21,043 bases of DNA from GCA-2686265 sp036010965 (GTDB lineage: Bacteria > Planctomycetota > UBA1135 > GCA-002686595): the NCBI GenBank assembly GCA_036010965.1, contig DASCMO010000106.1:1-21043 (forward strand), given 5' to 3'. Position numbers and translations under genes: made by a program. The notes under the pieces were generated by a model that was given only the letters and a program-made list of their open reading frames with translations, was not told the origin of the DNA and made no database searches. Positions 7,192-14,063 of the stretch are shown here, piece after piece; position 1 is the first letter of the stretch; every line of letters begins with the position of its first letter.

Positions 7192-7536
7192 TCAGCGACA
7201 GCAGAGCGGCGAGCCCTTGGCCATGCCGCACCCATCACACTTCGCGGCGTCGGCGTCGCAGCAGACCTCGCTGCCCTTCACCTGGCCGCAGTCCGAGCAC
7301 ATGCTGACGTCGGTGCCCTTGGCGATCTTGCAGCAGCCGGGCGAGCCCTTGGTCAGCTCACATCCGTCACACTGCACGGCGTCCGTCGCGCAACACTCCT
7401 CGCCGCCCTTGATCTCACCGCAGCCTCCACAGAGGACGGTCTCCAGCACCGTCTCTACGGCCACGGTACAAGCTGAACCGACCCCGCCCGCGAATGCGGC
7501 GAGGACCATGGCGACGATCGAAGTCTGGATTCTCAT
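7192..7536 (-). CDS. Small exported Cys-rich protein with four C-x2-C-x8-CC repeats
   Basis: This 114-residue protein has a signal peptide at about 1-22 (MRIQTSIVAMVLAAFAGG). It could be a lipoprotein at C23, but Gly at -3 makes the lipobox poor. The rest is four copies of the same unit: C36/C39/C48/C49, C56/C59/C68/C69, C80/C83/C92/C93 and C100/C103/C112/C113. Each has the form CxxC-x3-KGx3-CC, and the linkers are 6, 10 and 6 residues. Sixteen regularly placed cysteines suggest four metal sites, or disulfide knots if the protein sits in an oxidising compartment. I do not recognise a named family. It has the best Shine-Dalgarno site in the window and lies 52 nt downstream of the PQQ-propeller gene on the same strand, so it is probably co-transcribed. 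A metal-storage or metal-sensing role is conjecture. Confidence 0.85.
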   Translation of the reverse strand: MRIQTSIVAMVLAAFAGGVGSACTVAVETVLETVLCGGCGEIKGGEECCATDAVQCDGCELTKGSPGCCKIAKGTDVSMCSDCGQVKGSEVCCDADAAKCDGCGMAKGSPLCCR

Positions 7537-7544
7537 GTGGTTTT

Positions 7545-7551
7545 CTCCTCC
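7545..7551 (-). promoter_or_regulatory. Strong ribosome binding site of the Cys-rich gene
   Basis: Reading the minus strand, GGAGGAG lies 8 nt before the ATG at 7536. It fixes the start and stands out because most other genes here have weak or no Shine-Dalgarno sites. Confidence 0.8.
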
Positions 7552-7588
7552 GCATCACCGATCCGGAGTGAATCGGCTACCGAGCAAG

Positions 7589-8908
7589 CTAACGCTCCTC
7601 GGCCTCCCGTGCGAGGCAGTACAGCCAGCGGTCGCCGCGCAGGTACAGTTCGGATCCGGCGACGGCCGCTGACGCGCTGAAAGAGTCCTCGAGTTGATTG
7701 AGAGCCACAGGTCGCGCGACCTCGCCCAGGGGTGCGTGCTCCAGCACCAGGGTGGCGCCGTCCAGGTCGGTCAGGTACACGCGGCCTGCCGCGGCCACCG
7801 GCGACGCGTAGAGGTTCCCGATCCCCAGCCGCAGGGGATCGCCCTCCTCGCCGCTCTCGAGCGCCGTGCGGCACAGCAAGGGACTGTAATGCTGGAGGTT
7901 GTAGACGACGCCGCGGTAGAGCAGGGGTGACGGCACATAGGGCGCTCGACGCCGGCGGGACCAGAGCAACCCTTCGGCCCCCGCGGTCAGGTCGCCGTGC
8001 GCGGTCTCGAGGCGCACGGCGAAGAGGGCCTGCTTCTCGTAGCTGCTGCCCGCGACCACCAGCCCGTCAGCGGCGACCGGCGAGGCGACGATGTTCTTCG
8101 AGAGACCGCCGCAGCTCCAGATCACCTCGCCATCATCCAGGTCGTAGGCGCGCAGGCGCCCGCTGCCGGGCACGATCACCTGGGCGCCCTCGGCGTGGGC
8201 GACGATCAATGGAGTGGCCCAGCTCGTCTGCTCCTCGCGTGCCTTGCGCCAGCGCTCCTCGCCCGTGCGCTTGTCGAGAGCGACGACGAAGGAGTCTCCC
8301 TCGTGATCCCAGTTGACGATCAGGGTGTCGCCGAAGAGGGCCGGGCCCGCTCCCTCGCCGTGGGAGTGCTTGACCCGCATCTCTCCCAGGTCGGCCGTCC
8401 AGAGCACCTCCCCCGCGAGGTCGAGGGCGTAGAGCCCCGCGGACCCGAAGAAGGCGAAGAGCTGCTCCCCGTCGCTGACGAGCGAGGCCGAGGCGTACCC
8501 TGCGCTCTCGTGGGCCGTGTCGGTCGGAACGGCATCGTGCACGACGCGCGTCCACGCCGGGGCTCCGGTCGCACGCTCGAAGGCGCGCACGACGAGCTGC
8601 TGGCGGCGAGTCACCGGTGTGTTGTCGTGAGCGCCCTCCATTCGGCTCGGCTGCGGCTCGAGCAGCTCCCCGACGGCGACCGCCGCGGTCAGGAACACCC
8701 GACCACCCCACACGATCGGGCTCGAGTGGCCACGGCCGTCGAGGGCCGCCTTCCAGCGCACGTTCCGGGTCTCGCTCCAGCGGATCGGCGGGTCGGCCAG
8801 GGGCGCCTCCCCGGTCCCCAGGGGACCGCGCCAGCTCCCCCACTCGACGGCGGGGTCGGATTGTTGACCGACGCAGGACCCCAGCAAGAGCGCGAGCGCG
8901 ATGTTCAC
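7589..8908 (-). CDS. PQQ-binding-like beta-propeller protein, probably exported
   Basis: This 439-residue protein is read from GTG 8908. The start overlaps the stop of the upstream hydroxylase gene as GTGA (8908-8905), the classic arrangement for translational coupling; the frame stays open further upstream, but only inside that gene. The N-terminus MNIALALLLGSC resembles a very short lipoprotein signal (LGSC, C12), though it lacks the usual basic residues. The mature part has the lead-in WGSWRGPLGTG and RWSETRNVRWKAAL, then GRGHSSPIVWGGRVFLT. Propeller blades follow, with repeated features such as 'LYALDLAGEVLWTADLG', 'FVVALDKRTGEERWRK' and 'LRAYDLDDGEVIWSCGG'. This architecture (PF13360-like, related to BamB and PQQ dehydrogenase propellers) is very common in planctomycetes, and mostly of unknown role. 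I see no enzyme residues that would prove PQQ use; a structural or binding role is likelier. Confidence 0.88.
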   Translation of the reverse strand: MNIALALLLGSCVGQQSDPAVEWGSWRGPLGTGEAPLADPPIRWSETRNVRWKAALDGRGHSSPIVWGGRVFLTAAVAVGELLEPQPSRMEGAHDNTPVTRRQQLVVRAFERATGAPAWTRVVHDAVPTDTAHESAGYASASLVSDGEQLFAFFGSAGLYALDLAGEVLWTADLGEMRVKHSHGEGAGPALFGDTLIVNWDHEGDSFVVALDKRTGEERWRKAREEQTSWATPLIVAHAEGAQVIVPGSGRLRAYDLDDGEVIWSCGGLSKNIVASPVAADGLVVAGSSYEKQALFAVRLETAHGDLTAGAEGLLWSRRRRAPYVPSPLLYRGVVYNLQHYSPLLCRTALESGEEGDPLRLGIGNLYASPVAAAGRVYLTDLDGATLVLEHAPLGEVARPVALNQLEDSFSASAAVAGSELYLRGDRWLYCLAREAEER

Positions 8909-10122
8909 AGGGCGGCCGCCCGCACCCTCTGGAGGCAGCGCAGCAGATAGGCGGCGCTGACGAGAGAGAAGCATGCCAGGGCGATCGCCAGAACCGGACT
9001 CCCTCCGATCAGGGCGACGGCTGCACCGGAGATCCCCAGGACAGCCAGGCGTGAGAACTCCAGCGGCGCCGCCCAAGGGCGGCTCTCGAGTAAACCGCTC
9101 CAGGTCAGGAGCGTACAGAGCAGCAGTGACGATCCCAGGCCGAGGATCCAGAGCGGGATGTACGGCTCGAAGACCAGCAACGCTCCAACCGCCAGGGAGG
9201 CCGGAACGAACTGGGCCAGCATGTACGGCCACAGCGCTCGCGGGGCTTGCGCGTCGTACCCGAAGCCGGCGGGCGGCAGAGACGACACGGCCACCGGCAC
9301 GCCCTCAGGCTTCCATTCCGGAGGACGAAACCAGAGCAGCAACTGATCGGCGAGGCGCGGCAAGGCGCGGCTCGCGCGCCACAGATCGGCCCACGGCTGC
9401 AGGTTGGCCCGAAGGGGATTCCAGCTCCGGAGCGGACTCAGGCTACCGTAGGTGCAGGGTCCAACCTCGGGCTCGAAGGTGCCGAACATGCGGTCCCAGA
9501 CGATCAGGATGCCCGCGTAGTTGCGGTCGATGTACTGAGGATTGATCGAGTGGTGAACTCGGTGGTGAGAGGGCGTGTTGAACACCCGCTCGAACCAGCC
9601 CAGCCGGTCCACCAGTTGCGTGTGGATCCAGAACTGGTAGAGCAGATTCACGGCAAAGCAGCCGACCCAGACCACCGGCGGCAGGCCGAGCAGAGCCAGG
9701 GGCAGGTAGAAGACCCACGAGTAGAGCGCGGTGAACGCCGGCTGGCGCAGGGCCACGGCCAGGTTGTACTCCTCGCTCTGGTGGTGGACGACGTGCGTCG
9801 CCCAGGCGAAGTTCACGCGGTGGCTGAAGCGGTGGTACCAGTAGTAGAAAAAGTCCACGCCGACCATGCCGACGACCCAGGTGAGCGGCTGGTCGAGAGG
9901 CAGCTCGAAGGCGCCCCAGCGCTCCCAGACCCACGCGTAGGCGGCGAGCAGGGCACCGTGGATGAACAGGCCGCCGAGCTGTTCCGTCACGCCGCAGCCG
10001 AGGTCCGCCAGGGAGTCGTTCAGCCGGTGGACACGTATCCCGCGCCTGTACGCCACCCAGACCTCGATGGCGATGAAGAGCATGAAGAAGGGCACGGCGA
10101 CCCCGATCGGATTCAACTCCAT
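8905..10122 (-). CDS. Membrane di-iron hydroxylase of the sterol desaturase/fatty acid hydroxylase superfamily (AGMO-like)
   Basis: This 405-residue integral membrane protein is read from ATG 10122 (MELNPIGVAVPFF). The frame runs 30 codons further upstream, but those residues are polar and precede a natural first helix. Histidine clusters that bind the di-iron centre are present: HRFSH (97-101), HVVHH (110-114), H167 and HHRVHH (186-191). The segment EEYNLAVALRQ after the second box resembles alkylglycerol-monooxygenase-type members, which oxidise ether lipids, sterols or fatty acyl chains using O2. Hydrophobic helices lie at about 5-24, 52-66, 80-96, 131-163, 298-318, 322-345 and 355-393. 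The last ~110 residues form an additional membrane region beyond the catalytic core. It heads a minus-strand operon with the PQQ-propeller and Cys-rich genes. The substrate cannot be told from sequence. Confidence 0.9.
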   Translation of the reverse strand: MELNPIGVAVPFFMLFIAIEVWVAYRRGIRVHRLNDSLADLGCGVTEQLGGLFIHGALLAAYAWVWERWGAFELPLDQPLTWVVGMVGVDFFYYWYHRFSHRVNFAWATHVVHHQSEEYNLAVALRQPAFTALYSWVFYLPLALLGLPPVVWVGCFAVNLLYQFWIHTQLVDRLGWFERVFNTPSHHRVHHSINPQYIDRNYAGILIVWDRMFGTFEPEVGPCTYGSLSPLRSWNPLRANLQPWADLWRASRALPRLADQLLLWFRPPEWKPEGVPVAVSSLPPAGFGYDAQAPRALWPYMLAQFVPASLAVGALLVFEPYIPLWILGLGSSLLLCTLLTWSGLLESRPWAAPLEFSRLAVLGISGAAVALIGGSPVLAIALACFSLVSAAYLLRCLQRVRAAAL

Positions 10123-10129
10123 CGGATGG

Positions 10130-10137
10130 ATAATACA
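10130..10137 (-). promoter_or_regulatory. Putative extended -10 promoter giving a leaderless transcript
   Basis: On the minus strand TGTATTAT ends 7 nt before the ATG at 10122, and no Shine-Dalgarno site is present. A transcript starting at the usual distance would begin at or next to the start codon. No clear -35 is visible. Confidence 0.4.
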
Positions 10138-10201
10138 CCGTTCTTGCCCGCCACCTGAGAAAACGAGGGGCTCGCCGGGGCGCTGTAGCAACCCCTGGGA
10201 A

Positions 10202-10208
10202 GAAGAGG
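10202..10208 (+). promoter_or_regulatory. Ribosome binding site supporting GTG 10216
   Basis: GAAGAGG ends 7 nt before GTG 10216. This favours the longer form of the protein over ATG 10264, which has no Shine-Dalgarno site. Confidence 0.45.
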
Positions 10209-10215
10209 CCATGAT

Positions 10216-12216
10216 GTGCCGTTCGCTCCGAGGCCGATCTCCTCTCTGCGTCCCGCCGAGTTCATGCGCCCGACCCTCCCCTCCCTCGTCCTGGTGCTCG
10301 TCGCGGCCCTCCTCTGCGCGGGCATCGCGCTTCTTGTCGGCGACCCGCCCGCCTCCGAAGGCCTCGCGGCGCCGCTGATCGACCCGGCCGAGGCGCGCGG
10401 GATCGAGGAGCTACCGGCCGCCCCCGCCCTCCGCTCCGACGAGCGAACGACAGCGACCGAATCCGGCCTGGAGGCCGCCGCCGAGAAGGAGCAGGCGACT
10501 GGACCCGCTCCCGAGCCCGCCGTGGGTGACGGCCACCGCGTGCGCGGCTCCCTCGTCCTGATCGACACCGAGGAGCTGGAACTGCCCGCCACCGACGGGC
10601 GCTTCGAGGTCCTCTCGCGCGGCGATGACGAAGAGGTGCGGATTGAAGTCGAGGTCACTGGCGGTCGGTTCACCTTCCGCCTGCCCGACCCAGAGCTCTG
10701 CATCGTCAGCGCGGTGTACCTCGCAGACGGCAGACGCGCCGCGCTCGTGGCCGATCACGGGGGCGATCTGTTGCGCGGGCCGCTCTCTGACCTGCGCCTC
10801 GAGGTGCTGGCGAGGCCCATGGAGGAGGTCACCCTGGTCGTGGTCGACGCCGCCACGAACGCACACCTGAGCGAGATCGAGGTGCGCCAAGCCTACGATC
10901 TGGAGGACCTGGGCGCGGTCCATCCCGGGCCAGGAGAAGCGTTCGCCTCTGTCCTGCTTGATCTCTCCTCGCCGATCCGCCTCGCGGCGGTGGATCCCGA
11001 CTGGGCCACCGCAACCACCTGCTGGGTCCACGCGCCGGGCTACGCCTGGAGCGATGTCCAGGTCGATCACCTGCGCGGCGGGGAGTACCTCGTCGCCCTC
11101 GAACCCGGCGGCTCGCTGCGCCTGGAAGTGGTCGGCCTGACGCCGGGCATACTGGGCGGCGCGGAGGCCATGCTGCGCCTCCGCAAGGGTGAGGCCCAGG
11201 CACCGGCGGTCGAGGCCGCCCTCTGGCGCGAGCGGATCCTGCATTGGGAAGGCCTGCCCGCGGGTGCGATGCGGGCGACGCTCGAGATCGGCGCCTGGTG
11301 GGACGACGTCAAAACCCTCGGCTCGACCGATCTCGAGGTCGTCGCCGGCGAGCGCACCGACGCCGTGCTCGAGATCACCTCCGATCTCTCCCACCCCGGG
11401 CGCGTGCGCTGCAGCGGGACCGTACGGGTCGGGCCCAGTTGGCGCACATCAGGGTTCGGCCTCCAGTTCAACGCGCTCGGCGAGACCGAGGTCTGGGTAC
11501 GCCGCAGTCCGTCGATTCCCATGGAGGAGCTCGTCGCTGACGGAACCGACCCCGACCTCTTTCACTGGGATACCGTCCTGGCCGCAGCAGGCACCTGGCA
11601 GCTCTCCTTCGACACGACGGCTCTGCACGTGGATTTCGAGGCAACCCCACCCGAGACCGGCGGGATCGAGCTGGTGGTTCCCGACCCCGCTGAGTTGCGC
11701 ATCTCGGTGCAGGACGCACTCACCGGGGAAGCCCTTCCAACTCTGGGCGTTTATTGGGAGTACGCGGAGGCGAGCCCCCACGCCAGCGTTGTCTGGACGC
11801 CGCCCGAGTACGACGCCGAGAGTGGAATCCACTCGCTCGTCGTCCCCGCTGGCAGGATCGCGCTCCGTCTCTGGGCCGACGGCTACGCCCACCTCGAAGA
11901 AGAGACCATCGACCTCCCGCCGGGGATCACCGAACGCTCATGGACCCTCGAAGCCAATGCCGGCGGCCTGCAGTTCTCATTCCTGGACGGGGAAGCCGCG
12001 ACCCCCGCCAACCTGCTGGAGTGGGAAGTCGAGGTCGAGGCCCTCGACAATGAGGGAGACATGGCCACGATCAGCATGGACACGATCTTCTTCAGCGCTC
12101 CCGGGCGTTATCGCATCCGGTTCTGGGGCGTCGAGGGCTTTCGGCCCGTCGAGTTGGAAGCCGAAGTCCCCGTCAAGGGCCGCGACCGGGTGCTGGTGAC
12201 CCTCGAGAGGGAGTAA
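10216..12216 (+). CDS. Large membrane-anchored beta-rich protein with carboxypeptidase-regulatory-like repeats
   Basis: This 666-residue protein of unknown function is anchored by one hydrophobic helix at about 21-42. GTG 10216 is chosen because of a well-spaced purine-rich site; ATG 10264 (650 residues) is an equally natural start for the anchor. A Pro/Ala/Glu-rich linker (about 44-105) leads to successive beta-rich modules. Phrases typical of carboxypeptidase-regulatory or Ig-like domains recur: 'EVTLVVVDAATNAHLSEIEV' (204-223), 'VHAPGYAWSDVQVD' (271-284) before 'LEPGGSLRLEV', 'LRISVQDALTGEALPTLGVY' (494-513), 'LVVPAGRIALRLWADGYAHL' (541-560) and a final module ending 'GRYRIRFWGVEGFRPVELEA'. 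No catalytic motif is seen. It would sit outside the inner membrane as a scaffold or carbohydrate/protein-binding protein. It lies 15 nt upstream of the SGNH-TPR gene, so they probably form an operon. Confidence 0.85.
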   Translation: MPFAPRPISSLRPAEFMRPTLPSLVLVLVAALLCAGIALLVGDPPASEGLAAPLIDPAEARGIEELPAAPALRSDERTTATESGLEAAAEKEQATGPAPEPAVGDGHRVRGSLVLIDTEELELPATDGRFEVLSRGDDEEVRIEVEVTGGRFTFRLPDPELCIVSAVYLADGRRAALVADHGGDLLRGPLSDLRLEVLARPMEEVTLVVVDAATNAHLSEIEVRQAYDLEDLGAVHPGPGEAFASVLLDLSSPIRLAAVDPDWATATTCWVHAPGYAWSDVQVDHLRGGEYLVALEPGGSLRLEVVGLTPGILGGAEAMLRLRKGEAQAPAVEAALWRERILHWEGLPAGAMRATLEIGAWWDDVKTLGSTDLEVVAGERTDAVLEITSDLSHPGRVRCSGTVRVGPSWRTSGFGLQFNALGETEVWVRRSPSIPMEELVADGTDPDLFHWDTVLAAAGTWQLSFDTTALHVDFEATPPETGGIELVVPDPAELRISVQDALTGEALPTLGVYWEYAEASPHASVVWTPPEYDAESGIHSLVVPAGRIALRLWADGYAHLEEETIDLPPGITERSWTLEANAGGLQFSFLDGEAATPANLLEWEVEVEALDNEGDMATISMDTIFFSAPGRYRIRFWGVEGFRPVELEAEVPVKGRDRVLVTLERE

Positions 12217-12231
12217 GCTCCGTTCCGGTCC

Positions 12232-13986
12232 ATGGGAGACGAGCACGCAAGGGGGCTGACCGCCCGGAGAGAGAACCCGCGGGGGAGGCAGGCCGCGCAA
12301 CGCGCCCTGGCGGCCGGAGCCGGCCTGATCCTCGCCCTGCTCGTCGCCGAGGGCGTCGCTCGCCTCGTCGGCGGAGCAGGTCGGGTCAAGGCGATCGAGG
12401 TCGATGCGCCCGATAGCGCCTACCAGCGCTCGCGGAACCCGCTGCTCTCCTTCGAGCTCAAACGCGACTACCGCAACGCCGACCCCGACCTGCGCCGAAC
12501 CTTCGAGCGCACGAATGCCCACGGCCTGCGCGATCGACCTCGAACCATCGCGCGGCCCACGGATATCGAACGGCGCGTGATTCTGCTCGGCGACTCGGTG
12601 GTCGAGGGCCATGGTGTGGCGGAGGGCGACACGATCTCCAGCCGACTCGAAGCGGTCCTCGCAAGCGAACGTACCGAGGTGCTCAACTTCGGCGTCAGCG
12701 GCTACAACACGCGCGCCGAAGTCGCCCTGCTCGCCGAGCGCGGCCTGGCTTTCGAGCCGGACGTCGTCGTACTCGTCTTCGTCCATAACGACTTCAAGGA
12801 CTTCAACCACGAGGCTCTGCGCCTACATGAGAGCTCGCGGCCCGCCTGGGTCAACGACCTATTTCAGCACTCGCACCTCTTTCGCATCGCTGGCCTGCGC
12901 TTCAATCTCTTCCAGCTAGCGGCAGACCTCGACCCTGCTAGATGGAACCGACGGGCGATGGGCGAGAACAACGTGACCACCGGTCTCGCCGAGCTGGCGC
13001 GCCTGGCCCGCGAACACGGCTTCGCTCCGATCGTCGCCATCTGGCCCACATTCCTCGATCGGGCGGTGATCGATACCGGCGGAGTGGACGAACAGGGGCG
13101 GCCGCTCCCCTCCGCCGACGGCTGGAACCCGCCGCCCGCCGCCGCCGGACAGGACCTCGTGATCGAGCGATTGGCCGCCGCCTTCGGACTGCCCGCAGTC
13201 CGCCTCTCTGCCTACTTCGCCCTCGACGGCTCCCTAAACCCGCGCCTTGCGTGGACGAGCGGGGACCGCACGCACCCCTCCCCCGCCGGTTGCGAGCGCG
13301 CTGCGCAAGCCCTCGCCGATGTGCTCCGCCGCCATACGGCAGGCACGCTCGCACCGACCGCCGCGCCCTCCACGGACACGGCGGCTGCCCTTGAGCGCGC
13401 GCTGGGGCTCGGCGGAGGAGCGGCGAGCTACGCGCGCGTTCTGACCAACGACGGCGTGCGGCACATGAACGCGGGCCGACTCGACGAGGCGATCACCGCC
13501 CTGAGCGCAGCGATCGCCGAGGACGCGAGCCAGTTCGGAGCCCATTACAACCTGGCCGTGGCCTTCACCCGCAAGGGCGAAGGCGAGGAGGCACGAGACC
13601 ACTACGAGGCGTCCCTGCGCCTCGACCCTGAGTCGGGCCGGGCCCACGCCGGACTGGGGGTGGTGTACCTGATGGAAGACCGCCTGGAGCCGGCGCGCGA
13701 GCACTTGCAACGCGCCTTGGTGTTACGACCGGACGACCCGGACATCGCCGCCAACCTGGGCAGCGCCTTCGCACGCTCGGAACGTCTCGAGGAAGCCGAG
13801 GTCCTCTTCCGCCGCGCCCTCGAAGCCCGCGAGGCTTTCCCCGCCGCCCACGCCAACCTCGCGCGCGTCTTGGAGCGGCGCGGGGCTCGTGCGGAAGCGG
13901 AGGCCCACTACCGCCGAGCGCTGGAGCTCGCTCCAGGAGACCACACCTCCGCTGCTGGCCTGGAGCGAGTACGGGCCGGACGCTGA
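12232..13986 (+). CDS. Membrane-anchored SGNH/GDSL hydrolase fused to TPR repeats
   Basis: This 584-residue protein has a basic N-terminus and a single helix at about 26-46, so the rest should face the periplasm. The SGNH catalytic blocks are complete: GDSVVEGHG (block I, nucleophile S122), NFGVSGYNT (block II, G157), VFVHNDF (block III, N186) and GDRTHPSPAG (block V, D345 and H348). After a Thr/Ala/Pro linker, about five TPRs follow (404-571), with phrases such as 'HYNLAVAFTRKGEGEEARDH' and 'AANLGSAFARSERLEEAEVL'. SGNH enzymes act on O-acyl esters. Members in polysaccharide loci add or remove acetyl groups, and the TPRs would dock a partner. The neighbouring glycosyltransferase, carbamoyltransferase and radical SAM genes fit a glycan-modification role. 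No membrane O-acyltransferase is seen in the window. The substrate is unknown. Confidence 0.9.
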   Translation: MGDEHARGLTARRENPRGRQAAQRALAAGAGLILALLVAEGVARLVGGAGRVKAIEVDAPDSAYQRSRNPLLSFELKRDYRNADPDLRRTFERTNAHGLRDRPRTIARPTDIERRVILLGDSVVEGHGVAEGDTISSRLEAVLASERTEVLNFGVSGYNTRAEVALLAERGLAFEPDVVVLVFVHNDFKDFNHEALRLHESSRPAWVNDLFQHSHLFRIAGLRFNLFQLAADLDPARWNRRAMGENNVTTGLAELARLAREHGFAPIVAIWPTFLDRAVIDTGGVDEQGRPLPSADGWNPPPAAAGQDLVIERLAAAFGLPAVRLSAYFALDGSLNPRLAWTSGDRTHPSPAGCERAAQALADVLRRHTAGTLAPTAAPSTDTAAALERALGLGGGAASYARVLTNDGVRHMNAGRLDEAITALSAAIAEDASQFGAHYNLAVAFTRKGEGEEARDHYEASLRLDPESGRAHAGLGVVYLMEDRLEPAREHLQRALVLRPDDPDIAANLGSAFARSERLEEAEVLFRRALEAREAFPAAHANLARVLERRGARAEAEAHYRRALELAPGDHTSAAGLERVRAGR

Positions 13987-14037
13987 GGGGGCGCTACGCG
14001 CGTGACGCATGGCTCTCCCCACCTTTCCCCCGCACGG

Positions 14038-14046
14038 TGCTACACT
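14038..14046 (+). promoter_or_regulatory. Putative extended -10 promoter before the radical SAM gene at 14064
   Basis: TGCTACACT gives an extended -10 (TGn plus TACACT) in the 77-nt gap after the SGNH gene. ATG 14064 lies 17 nt downstream. No good -35 is visible. Confidence 0.35.
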
Positions 14047-14063
14047 TCGGTTCTCGGTAGAAC

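Noticed and set aside
7192..7536. Cys-rich protein as a toxin or bacteriocin precursor
   Set aside because: The four equal repeats with paired cysteines and conserved KG look structural or metal-binding; there is no leader GG site, immunity gene or transporter beside it.
7997..8950. 317-codon plus-strand frame opposite the propeller gene
   Set aside because: Antisense to recognisable propeller repeats, with no family motifs or ribosome site.
9247..10158. 303-codon plus-strand frame opposite the hydroxylase gene
   Set aside because: The minus strand carries the diagnostic histidine boxes; the opposite reading has no recognisable domain.
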